From positions 19,376 through 83,375 of the forward strand of contig CALQSQ010000005.1 of the NCBI GenBank assembly GCA_943333275.1: a stretch of 64,000 nt of DNA. Direction: 5' to 3'. Each line of letters opens with the position of its first letter. The stretch's first letter is position 1. The stretch is from Akkermansia muciniphila. Lineage in GTDB: Bacteria; Verrucomicrobiota; Verrucomicrobiia; Verrucomicrobiales; V1-33. Shown one piece after another: positions 55,601 through 63,025 of the stretch. The notes under the pieces were generated by a model. It did not search any database, was not told the origin of the DNA, and saw nothing but the letters and a program-made list of their open reading frames with translations. The translations under genes and the position numbers were made by a program.

Positions 55601-56307
55601 TTGACACAAATACCCGTCCATATTTCGCAAGTGCCTACCTGTCCGAGACAACGTTGCATGTGACGGGTCTGGCTTTGGGAACAGCGGAGGTGGTCGTTCG
55701 GGCAACATCCCGCAACGGTAATGCAATTTCGCAGAGAATTCCGGTGCGAACTTTCAGACCACCAAGTGTTGAAGAGCGCTTTGGATTAACTTTTGACTAT
55801 AGGGACGGCTCCAAAATCCAAGGGATCCGCGTAAAAAACAAAACAGGATTGGATTTGGAGGGGTTTAGGATCTGTGTCACGGGTCTTCAGGAAGGCATCG
55901 TTTTGCGCGATTCAATCCTAAAGGAGGGATCAACAAAGGCCTGTATAGATTTTCATCAAACGTTGAAATCAGGGGCAACTTTGGATCTGACGATTATTTA
56001 CGAGGCCGAAAATGGCTGGACGGCATTCTGGCCTGAGTTGAGCGTAACGACTATCCCGAACCCGATGGCGATTGAAAATGTGCAAAACCTAAAGGATCGA
56101 TCGATTTTGATAAAATTTTCAGCTGATTTGGGAAACCAATATCAGATTCAATACAGTACCGACCTGACAAACTGGATGGATTCCCCAACACTGCTGACTG
56201 CCGGATCCCGTCAGTTACAGTGGATTGATCATGGAGCACCTGAGACTTTCGTGCATCCCTCCAAGGCCTCGAAACGATACTACCGGGTGAAGCAACTGGC
56301 ACCGTGA
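52684..56307 (+). CDS. Secreted RCC1-repeat protein with choice-of-anchor D domains
   Basis: A 1,207-residue protein with an N-terminal hydrophobic leader (about residues 28-42). It has two blocks of RCC1/BNR-like repeats of the form VVAWG...NVPxGLxxVxAIAAGxxHxxALxxDGT (residues about 55-320 and 548-830). Each block is introduced by an I-E-x-P-x-G-x-x-L-E motif and followed by HYDIN/choice-of-anchor D-type Ig domains (VDFGNQPIN near 322, VDFGNVQMG near 445, VAFSNQAPN near 834). A cadherin/Ig-like segment (about 935-1020) and a terminal YQIQYSTDLTNWMDS sequence, as in other verrucomicrobial secreted proteins, end it. The two blocks look like an internal duplication. Base composition seems more AT-rich than neighbouring genes. 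Function is unknown; a surface adhesin or scaffold is plausible. Confidence 0.88.
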   Translation: MHASLPKSLKQEPWLIACHPIVNRLRIMVLWTLFNGTVVLAQPKIQIEEPQGEKLEISKVVAWGMNTVGQINVPIGLKGVQAIAAGYSHSVALRSDGTVVAWGSPGRIQVPAGLSDVTAVTAGAYHTLALLRDGSVVVWGDNASKMTPPTGLTGLKAIAAGTEHNVGIMRNGTIVAWGSNYYGQLAQPTGLAEVTAIASGYSHTVALKGNGTIAAWGANHSGQLNVPTYLTDVQAVAGNLALKKNGTVAAWGANFYGVTNVPRGLVGVRAVANRDHCLALKNDGTVVAWGRDVEGQTSVPLGLTGVQAIAAGGGHSLAVTGPTVDFGNQPINTAGLSKTFIVKNKGTSSLSISRLEMVSGDAVDFPMDLSGMTPTVQPNGQTQFQMQFHPTAYGLRQARLRMVSDDMEEGTFDILVTGTAHSDAEMVIYTGDSVEPAARILTNAAPVDFGNVQMGSASKSLTFTIQNTGVSHDLEGIYVATTGLNAEDYTISQPHEELVSPGASTTFRLTFAPTILGIRQATVFIATNNQPDSIFKINVSGNGVVPEIIIEQPGGNPLEAGRVVEWGANSNGSTDLPADLKGVRALAAGSSHTLALRNDGTVVSWGLGAASPVTPHIRLTDVVAIAACWDQSIALKSDGTVVTWDVLGYHQTQVPDEARDVKSVASGQHHVLALKRDGSVVAWGDNNYGQLNMPPGISGVASIAAGANHSVALRDDGTVVTWGLNNKGQTDVPADLENVAAIAAGYDNTVAIKKDGTVIVWGDGAYGQLMVPIGLTGVEEASVGAGHVVSRRKDGSITAWGQGSSGQAAIPSTINRVSAIAAGHSHNVVVTTASVAFSNQAPNTIGEAKFFKIKNKGSMELHLAGVSLLGEDATDFSLNTESLTYDLHENSGETTISVRFTPQESGPKQVTLRILSNDKDNGTFDILLLGNCGEEPLSAGVIPEQLVMLGSRIALNLDGYFHGAGGEPLAYLIDTNTRPYFASAYLSETTLHVTGLALGTAEVVVRATSRNGNAISQRIPVRTFRPPSVEERFGLTFDYRDGSKIQGIRVKNKTGLDLEGFRICVTGLQEGIVLRDSILKEGSTKACIDFHQTLKSGATLDLTIIYEAENGWTAFWPELSVTTIPNPMAIENVQNLKDRSILIKFSADLGNQYQIQYSTDLTNWMDSPTLLTAGSRQLQWIDHGAPETFVHPSKASKRYYRVKQLAP

Positions 56308-56378
56308 GTAGGAATCTCCGAAACGATTCCGGATTTTCATAGTTGCATCCATGACGGGCAACGCCTCGTTTCCATCCC

Positions 56379-57050
56379 ATGCTGCTCACGGCTCATCAAT
56401 TGCACCACACCTACTCCGGAACCCAGACTCCTGTGCAGGCATTGCGTGGGGTCGATCTTGAGTTGGAGGCGGGATCCTTCACGGCGCTGATGGGGCCGAG
56501 TGGTTGCGGGAAATCCACGCTGCTGCAGCTCTGCGGGGCGATGGAGCCTCCGACGCAGGGGGAACTCACCTTGCAGGGGGTTCCGCTCCATTCGGCGGGC
56601 GATGAAGCCCTGACGCGCCTGCGGCGTGAAAAGGTGGGCTTTGTCTTTCAGTCGTTCAATCTGCTGCCCACGCTCACGGTGATGGAAAATGTGGCCCTGC
56701 CGCTGCGGCTGGCGGGCCGGAAATATGCCGAGGCGGAGCAGGCGGCGCGGCAGTGGTTGGAGCGTGTGGAGATGGATCGACGCCGCTCGCATTTCCCATC
56801 GCAACTGTCCGGCGGCGAACGCCAGCGCGTGGCCATTGCCAGGGCGTTGGCTCACCAACCCGTGCTGGTGATTGCCGATGAACCGACCGGCAATTTGGAT
56901 TCAGCCAATGGTCAGCGTGTGGTGGAACTGCTCCAGTCGGTCAATCGTGAAACCGAAGTGACGATCCTGCTGGCAACCCATGATCCGGCGGTGGCCGCAG
57001 CGGCGGGTCGGCAATTACGGATGAAAGACGGGCAGTTTGTTTCCCTGTAA
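56379..57050 (+). CDS. ABC transporter ATP-binding protein (LolD/MacB/AttE type)
   Basis: A 223-residue ATPase of the MacB/LolD class. Walker A is GPSGCGKST, the signature LSGGERQRVAIARAL, Walker B VLVIADEPTGNLDS, and LLATHDP contains the switch His. The preceding FVFQSFNLLPTLTV is the typical Q-loop of this group. The next gene starts 1 bp after its stop and encodes an FtsX-like permease, followed by a secreted lipocalin-like protein. This matches the AttEFGH arrangement, with the two permease genes fused. The transported substrate is unknown, possibly a lipid or lipoprotein. Confidence 0.92.
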   Translation: MLLTAHQLHHTYSGTQTPVQALRGVDLELEAGSFTALMGPSGCGKSTLLQLCGAMEPPTQGELTLQGVPLHSAGDEALTRLRREKVGFVFQSFNLLPTLTVMENVALPLRLAGRKYAEAEQAARQWLERVEMDRRRSHFPSQLSGGERQRVAIARALAHQPVLVIADEPTGNLDSANGQRVVELLQSVNRETEVTILLATHDPAVAAAAGRQLRMKDGQFVSL

Positions 57051-57051
57051 A

Positions 57052-59625
57052 ATGCACCTCTGGCTCACTTTCATCCTGCGGTATCTGCGCCAAGAGCCCT
57101 TCCGCGCTTTGTCCACGCTGGTGGGAATTGCCCTGGGGATTACGGTGATCATCGCCATCGCCCTGGCCAAGGAAAGTTCGGTGGCCGGCTTCCAGGAGGC
57201 CATGAATCAGGTTGCGGGCCGCGCGGCATTGGAAATTTCCGCGCCCGGAGGACTGCCGGAAAATCGCATCGCCGAATTGGCGGAGTTTGAAAAATATGGC
57301 CCGCTTTGTCCGATGGTCACCGGGGAGGCCATGACGGGGGATCTGACGCTGCAGATTCTGGGCGTGGACATTCTCCGGGATCAGGAAGTGCGGGATTACG
57401 AGCTGGTGGACTTTGGGGGTGGCCGCACCCAGCCCAGTCCCACGCAATTTCTGGCCCTGCTGAATGATCCCTCGGCGGTTATTTTGACTGAAAAACTCGC
57501 GAAGCGTCGAGGCTGGAAAGTTGGTGATACGGTGCCGCTGATGTTTGCGGATCAGAAGCAGGACATGCGCATCGCGGCGCTGCTCATGGACCAGGGCGCG
57601 GCCAGGGCCATGGAGGGAAATGTGGCCCTCATGGACATTGCGGCGGCCCAGTGGCGGCTTGGAAAATTGGGGAGAATTGATCGCATGGAAATCCGCCTTC
57701 GGGATGGATTGAACGTGGACGACGTGGAGAAACAAATCGCCGCCAAACTAAGCCCAGGGCTGAACGTAGCCCGCCCATCACGACGTGGATCCGAGGTCGA
57801 AAAGATGCTTTCGGCCTATCATTTCAATCTCACCCTGCTTTCTGGAATCGCCTTTCTGGCGGGCTTGTACGTGATCTACAATTCCGTCTCCCTCGCTGTG
57901 ATCGGTCGCCGGGTGGAAATCGGCATGCTGCGCACACTTGGCGTCAGTCGGGCGCATGTCGCGTGGCTTTTCCTGGGAGAAGCCGCGGCCCTGGCCATTC
58001 CTGGTTGCCTGCTGGGATTGCTGGTGGGGCAGGGATTGGGGCACCAGGCGGTGAAATTGACCCAACTCACCACGACGACTCTCTACGGGCAGCAGCCTGT
58101 CTTTCTGGCTCCACTGACGTTCGCTACCGCCGTGCCCGTCACGCTCGTTGGCGTCTTGCTGGCCATGCTGGCGGCGCTGCGTCCGGCCTTGGAGGCGGCC
58201 CGGCTTGCTCCGGTCACCGCCGTTCGCAATGCCCCGGAAGGAGTGAGCCAACCCCACCGCACCAAGCGCAGGGTGATGATCGCCCTGGGATTGAGCGCCG
58301 CCGGTTTTCTGGCCTGCAAGCTGCCAACCATCGGCGGACTCCCGATTTTTGGCGTGGTGGCCAGCCTGCTGGCGGTGGCGGCGGCGAGCAGCGTGGCTCC
58401 CTTGATTCTGCAGGGGAATTTGTTTGTTCTGAGGAAACTGATGACCAGACGCTGCGGCACCGCCGGGCTGCTGGCATGGGGAAATCTAGCCGGCGGCCAG
58501 CACCGCCTGGCCATTCCTGTAAGTGCGCTGGGCTCCACGCTGGCACTGACGACGTCCGTCGCGATCATGGTGGGAAGTTTTCGGGAAACATTGATCTACT
58601 GGGTGGACAACAATCTCTCGGCGGACCTGTATGTGCGGCCGGGAAATAAAAAAGGGGTGGGTGGTGACGTGAATTTTTCCGGGGATACCGTCGACAAAAT
58701 CAAAGCCCACTCGGCGGTTCTGGCCATGGATGTTCTGCGCAATTTCGACCTGCCCTATGAAGGTTCGCGCATTGTCATGAATACCGCCGATTTCCAAGTG
58801 GGTATGAAGCACGCCCATAGGTTGTTTCGCGATACCTCCGACTGGCGCGGCGTTCTGCAAGCCTGCTGTGAAAAGGATGCGGTCATCATCTCGGAACCAC
58901 TGGCCCTGCGCTACCACCTCAAGCCGGGCGATACCATTTCCCTGCCCACGCCGCTTGGGGCGAAACCGTTCCGGGTGGAGGCCATCTACTACGATTATAG
59001 TAATGATCGGGGATCGGTGACGTTGGATCACAGCGCCTACGAGAGGTATTTCGGACCAGTCGTGCCCACGAATATCGCGGTCTTTCTCCGGCCCGGCAGC
59101 GATCCGGATGCCACACGCGATGAGATTTTGGAAAGGCTTGGGGCCGGACGCAACGTGCAGATCTTCACCAATGTGACCCTGCGGGCGGAGGTTATGCGGA
59201 TTTTTGAGCGAAGCTTTTCCATCACCTGGGCATTGGAAAGCATTGCCATTCTTGTGGCGATGGCCGGAGTCGCCGCCACTGTGTTCACCCTGGTGCTGGA
59301 GCGGCGCGAGGAACTGCTGATCCTCCGTCAGGTGGGGGCCTCCCGCAGTCAACTGCATCGCACCCTGGCGATGGAGGGCGCGGTGATCGGAGGCATGAGT
59401 CAGATCATTGGCGTGGGTTTGGGGCTGGTGCTCAGTCTCATTTTGATTTACGTCATCAACGTGCAGAGTTTTGGCTGGACGCTGCAATTCAAACCTCCCT
59501 GGGCCCTGCTGGGCTGGTCCAGCGTGGCGGTTCCTCTGGCCACCGCCCTGGCCGGTTGGCTCTTTGCCGCCCGGATTCTTCGCCGCGCCCTGCGCCCCCC
59601 CACCGCCGCCCCCCTTGCCTCATGA
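57052..59625 (+). CDS. FtsX-like ABC permease, fused two-domain form
   Basis: An 857-residue membrane protein with two FtsX/MacB-type halves. The first begins LTFILRYLRQEPFRALSTLVGIALGITVIIAIALA and has periplasmic core domains, then helices GIAFLAGLYVIYNSVSLAVIGRR and AAALAIPGCLLGLLVG. The second begins near GLLAWGNLAGGQHRLAIPVSALGSTLALTTSVAI and ends with ESIAILVAMAGVAATVFTLV and the terminal helices. An ATG 1 bp after the ATPase stop is the start; a TTG 15 bp earlier is less likely. It overlaps the next gene by four bases. It works with the ATPase upstream. Confidence 0.9.
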   Translation: MHLWLTFILRYLRQEPFRALSTLVGIALGITVIIAIALAKESSVAGFQEAMNQVAGRAALEISAPGGLPENRIAELAEFEKYGPLCPMVTGEAMTGDLTLQILGVDILRDQEVRDYELVDFGGGRTQPSPTQFLALLNDPSAVILTEKLAKRRGWKVGDTVPLMFADQKQDMRIAALLMDQGAARAMEGNVALMDIAAAQWRLGKLGRIDRMEIRLRDGLNVDDVEKQIAAKLSPGLNVARPSRRGSEVEKMLSAYHFNLTLLSGIAFLAGLYVIYNSVSLAVIGRRVEIGMLRTLGVSRAHVAWLFLGEAAALAIPGCLLGLLVGQGLGHQAVKLTQLTTTTLYGQQPVFLAPLTFATAVPVTLVGVLLAMLAALRPALEAARLAPVTAVRNAPEGVSQPHRTKRRVMIALGLSAAGFLACKLPTIGGLPIFGVVASLLAVAAASSVAPLILQGNLFVLRKLMTRRCGTAGLLAWGNLAGGQHRLAIPVSALGSTLALTTSVAIMVGSFRETLIYWVDNNLSADLYVRPGNKKGVGGDVNFSGDTVDKIKAHSAVLAMDVLRNFDLPYEGSRIVMNTADFQVGMKHAHRLFRDTSDWRGVLQACCEKDAVIISEPLALRYHLKPGDTISLPTPLGAKPFRVEAIYYDYSNDRGSVTLDHSAYERYFGPVVPTNIAVFLRPGSDPDATRDEILERLGAGRNVQIFTNVTLRAEVMRIFERSFSITWALESIAILVAMAGVAATVFTLVLERREELLILRQVGASRSQLHRTLAMEGAVIGGMSQIIGVGLGLVLSLILIYVINVQSFGWTLQFKPPWALLGWSSVAVPLATALAGWLFAARILRRALRPPTAAPLAS

Positions 59626-60704
59626 AATGGATGCTTCTGCTCGTTCTCGCCGCCCGGATCCTCGCCGCCGACTGGCAACCTGCTCCCCAAAATTATGCCC
59701 TCACCTTTCCAAAGGATCATGGGAGCCATCCGGCGCAGAAAATTGAATGGTGGTATTTCACTGGCAACTTGCAGGCTTCGGATGGCCATTTGTTCGGCTA
59801 TCAGCTGACCTTCTTCCGCATTGGCACCGACCCACAGCCGGCCAATCCCTCCGCTTGGACCGTGCGGGACCTGCATATGGCGCACTTCGCGGTTTCGGAT
59901 TTGTCCGGTGGAAGATATTTCCACCAACAGCGGCTCAATCGGGCTGGTCCGGGGCTCTGCGGAGCGGATCTGGAGGGGCTCGCGGTCTGGAATGGACCGT
60001 GGCGGGCGGAGATGAAGGACGCCAACCAGATATCGTTGCAGGCGAACGATCCCGCCTGCGAAATCAATCTTACCCTCGCTGTGACCCAGCCTCCCGTATT
60101 GCATGGAGACCGGGGTTACAGTCGCAAGGGTGTCACGGCTGGCAATGCTTCCATTTACTATTCCCTGACGCGTCTGGGCAGTTCTGGCACGCTGAGAATC
60201 GGCGGGCAATCGTTCGCCGTGACCGGCCAGAGCTGGATGGATCATGAATTTGGCAGCAGCTTTCTGGAGCCCGGGCAGATGGGCTGGGATTGGTTTTCGC
60301 TGCAACTGGACGATGGCAGCGATCTGATGCTTTTTCAGATCCGGCAGGCGGTGGGATCTCCTGCGATGTCTGGAACGCTGGTCAAAACGGATGGAACGGT
60401 GGAGGTGTTGACCAGGGACCATTTAAAACTGGGACATTCCGAGACGTGGAAATCGCCCGCGACCGGTGCGCAGTATCCCCTGAAATGGACCGTTTCATTG
60501 CCACAGCACCATCTGGAATTGAAGGTCTCCACGCTGCTGTCCGATCAGGAAATGATCAGTCCCAAGGCCGGCCCGAGCTATTGGGAGGGTGCCGTGGTGG
60601 CGGAGGGCGTGCAAAACGGTCAGCCTATTCGCGGCCGGGGGTATCTGGAAATGACCGGATATTCCGGAGCAGCCATGCGGTCCTTTTTTCACCTCGAGGA
60701 ATAA
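59622..60704 (+). CDS. AttH/CrtC-type lipocalin-like secreted protein
   Basis: A 360-residue protein with a signal peptide (MKWMLLLVLAARILAA). Signatures of the AttH/carotenoid 1,2-hydratase-like family are HPAQKIEWWYFTGNL, GYQLTFFRIG, MAHFAVSDL, GYSRKG and SWMDHEFGSS. The fold is a double lipocalin-like barrel. In AttEFGH-type operons this is the secreted fourth component beside an MacB-like transporter, as here. It overlaps the permease stop by four bases (ATGA). Enzymatic activity is uncertain; binding of a lipid ligand is plausible. Confidence 0.9.
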   Translation: MKWMLLLVLAARILAADWQPAPQNYALTFPKDHGSHPAQKIEWWYFTGNLQASDGHLFGYQLTFFRIGTDPQPANPSAWTVRDLHMAHFAVSDLSGGRYFHQQRLNRAGPGLCGADLEGLAVWNGPWRAEMKDANQISLQANDPACEINLTLAVTQPPVLHGDRGYSRKGVTAGNASIYYSLTRLGSSGTLRIGGQSFAVTGQSWMDHEFGSSFLEPGQMGWDWFSLQLDDGSDLMLFQIRQAVGSPAMSGTLVKTDGTVEVLTRDHLKLGHSETWKSPATGAQYPLKWTVSLPQHHLELKVSTLLSDQEMISPKAGPSYWEGAVVAEGVQNGQPIRGRGYLEMTGYSGAAMRSFFHLEE

Positions 60705-60731
60705 CGGGGCGGGAGGGCTCATGAGCATGGC

Positions 60732-60777
60732 GGCTGATTTGCATGTGCAGAATTCATTTGCGGCCCCATAATCAGCC
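60732..60777. repeat. 8-bp inverted repeat between the AttH-type gene and pgi
   Basis: GGCTGATT (60732-60739) and AATCAGCC (60770-60777) flank 30 bp just before pgi. It could form a long-loop hairpin or be a regulatory site; no clear terminator run follows. Confidence 0.3.
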
Positions 60778-60792
60778 ATTATCCCGAATTCC

Positions 60793-62388
60793 ATGTCCAA
60801 ATCCTCTCCCCTGCCCGCCGCCTGGTCGCATTTCGTCGAAAGCTTCCTTCGTTATCCTTCGCCGGATATTTCGCTGGACTCCAGCCGGGTGCGCGTTGCG
60901 CCGAATTTCCGCGAAGAAATGGCTCCGCGTGTCGCCAAGGCCTTTGCGGACATGACTGCTTTGGAGCAGGGTGCCATCGCCAATCCCGATGAGCAGCGCA
61001 TGGTGGGACACTACTGGCTGCGCAATCCGGATCTGGCCCCGTCCGCGGTGGAGCGCGATCAGATCATTGCCGATCTTTCCGCCTCCAAGGACTTCGCCGC
61101 CGAAATTCATTCCGGCCACATTCGTAGCGAGAGCATTGAACTCTTTACCGACATTCTCCTGATCGGGATTGGCGGTTCCGCACTGGGGCCCCAGTTGGTG
61201 GCGGATGCGCTGGGGGATGTGCATGACAAAATGAGACTGCACACGCTGGACAACACAGATCCTGACGGCATGGAGCGGACGCTGCGTCGGCTTCATCACG
61301 TGCTGCCTACTACGCTCGTAGTAGTCATTTCTAAAAGTGGCGGCACTCCGGAAACCCGCAACGGCATGCTCGTCGCCAAGGCGGCCTACGAGGCGCAGGG
61401 TATGAAATTTGGCATGCACGCTGTCGCCGTCACCGGTCTGGGCAGCAAGCTGGACGCCTATGCGAAGGAGGAGGGTTTCCTGAAGCGATTCCCGATGCAG
61501 GATTGGGTCGGCGGCCGGACGTCCATCATGCATACCGTGGGCCTGGTGCCCCTGACCCTGCAGGGGTTGGATGTGGACGCCTTTCTGAAAGGCGCCCGAA
61601 AAATGGACGACCGAACCCGCATCCCGGATGCCCCGCACAACATGGCCATGCAGATGGCGCTCATGTGGTTCAGCGCCAGCCAGGGCAAGGGAGCCAAGGA
61701 TCTGGTCGTGCTGCCCTACAAGGACCGCCTGGTGCTTTTCAGCAAATATTTGCAGCAGCTCATCATGGAAAGCCTGGGCAAGGCCGAGGATCTGGATGGC
61801 AGGGTCGTGCACCAGGGGCTGGCGGTCTATGGCAACAAGGGATCGACCGATCAGCATGCCTATGTGCAACAGTTGCGCGACGGGGTGCCCAATTTCTTCG
61901 CCACCTTCGTTGAGGTCCGGCAGGCGACCTCCAATCCTGCGACGCCCGAAGTCGATCCCGGAGTGACTTGTGGCGACTACCTCCAGGGTTTCCTGCGCGG
62001 GACGCGCGAGGCGCTCGCTGGAAACGGCCGCGAATCCCTAACCATCAGTGTGCCCGTTCTGGACGCATATTATCTGGGGGCTTTGATCGCCCTGTTTGAG
62101 CGGACGGTGGGTTTCTATGCCTCGCTCGTCAATGTGAACGCCTATCACCAACCAGGAGTGGAGGCCGGGAAAAAAGCGGCCGCCCAGTTTCTGGAATTGC
62201 TGGCGAAGGTGAAGAGCGCCCTGCTCAATCATCGCGGCCAACCGATGACCGCCGAGCAGCTCGCCGCCAGCATCCATGCCGATCCGGAGTCCGTCTTCCA
62301 CTGCCTCAACCATCTGGCGTCGAATAACGCCGATGTGAAATTTCAGGCGGGCCACACGCCGGCTCAGGACCTCTTCCACTGGGTATGA
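60793..62388 (+). CDS. pgi: Glucose-6-phosphate isomerase
   Basis: A 531-residue isomerase interconverting glucose 6-phosphate and fructose 6-phosphate. The SIS domains show DILLIGIGGSALGPQLVADAL and VVISKSGGTPETRN. VGGRTSIMHTVGL, PYKDRLVLFSKYLQQLIMESLGK, NKGSTDQHAY (catalytic-region Gln and His) and the C-terminal VNAYHQPGVEAGKKAA follow. Length is typical. The following gene, mobA, starts inside its stop codon (ATGA overlap), so the two are coupled, although no metabolic link is obvious. Confidence 0.97.
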   Translation: MSKSSPLPAAWSHFVESFLRYPSPDISLDSSRVRVAPNFREEMAPRVAKAFADMTALEQGAIANPDEQRMVGHYWLRNPDLAPSAVERDQIIADLSASKDFAAEIHSGHIRSESIELFTDILLIGIGGSALGPQLVADALGDVHDKMRLHTLDNTDPDGMERTLRRLHHVLPTTLVVVISKSGGTPETRNGMLVAKAAYEAQGMKFGMHAVAVTGLGSKLDAYAKEEGFLKRFPMQDWVGGRTSIMHTVGLVPLTLQGLDVDAFLKGARKMDDRTRIPDAPHNMAMQMALMWFSASQGKGAKDLVVLPYKDRLVLFSKYLQQLIMESLGKAEDLDGRVVHQGLAVYGNKGSTDQHAYVQQLRDGVPNFFATFVEVRQATSNPATPEVDPGVTCGDYLQGFLRGTREALAGNGRESLTISVPVLDAYYLGALIALFERTVGFYASLVNVNAYHQPGVEAGKKAAAQFLELLAKVKSALLNHRGQPMTAEQLAASIHADPESVFHCLNHLASNNADVKFQAGHTPAQDLFHWV

Positions 62389-62969
62389 ACGCACGCGCGC
62401 CTTTCTCAGCGGCCTTGATTGCCGGCGGGAAATCGCGTCGCATGGGGCAGGATAAATGTCTGCTGAAAATCCACGGCACGCCCCTCTGGCAGCGACAGCT
62501 CGCCGTGCTCGCAGAACTGGGGCCGGCGGAAATCCTCATCAGTTGCCGCAGGGAACAGGCTTATTTTGAAACCTCCTCCGCCTGGATTGTGCCGGATTCA
62601 TGGAGCGATGCCGGACCAATGGGTGGGATCGCGGGCGTGCTGCAGGCGGCGTCGCAGGAAATGGTGCTGATGCTTGCCGTGGACATGCCGGAAATTTCCG
62701 CGCCCTTTCTCGATCGCCTTTTTACGCACGCCACGTCCGGCTGTGGAGCAGTTTTCAAAACACCGCGTGGCTACGAACCGCTTTCCGCGATTTATCCGAA
62801 ATCTCTCGGGCCACTGGCGAGCGATTGCGTGAACGCCGGGAACTTGCGACTGCAGGATTTTGTCCTATGCGCCGTGGAGGCCGGGGCGATGCGCTCCGTG
62901 GAAATTTCCGAGCAAGAGGCGACGCCATTGCAGAATCTGAACGCTCCCAGCGACCTGCCACAGTCCTAA
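62385..62969 (+). CDS. mobA: Molybdenum cofactor guanylyltransferase
   Basis: A 194-residue nucleotidyltransferase that attaches GMP to molybdopterin cofactor. LIAGGKSRRMGQDKCLLKIHG is the GTP-binding signature at the N-terminus. DAGPMGGIAGVLQAA and MLAVDMPEISAPFLDRL (Asp metal site) are characteristic, and LQNLNAPSDL near the end matches the family C-terminal NxNxPxDL motif. It shares four bases with the end of pgi. No other molybdenum cofactor gene is in the window. Confidence 0.92.
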   Translation: MNARAPFSAALIAGGKSRRMGQDKCLLKIHGTPLWQRQLAVLAELGPAEILISCRREQAYFETSSAWIVPDSWSDAGPMGGIAGVLQAASQEMVLMLAVDMPEISAPFLDRLFTHATSGCGAVFKTPRGYEPLSAIYPKSLGPLASDCVNAGNLRLQDFVLCAVEAGAMRSVEISEQEATPLQNLNAPSDLPQS

Positions 62970-63025
62970 CCCAAGTTCGTCAGTTACAAAAACAGAAGTG
63001 CTGTAAATCAACGGTTTAGGTGTCT

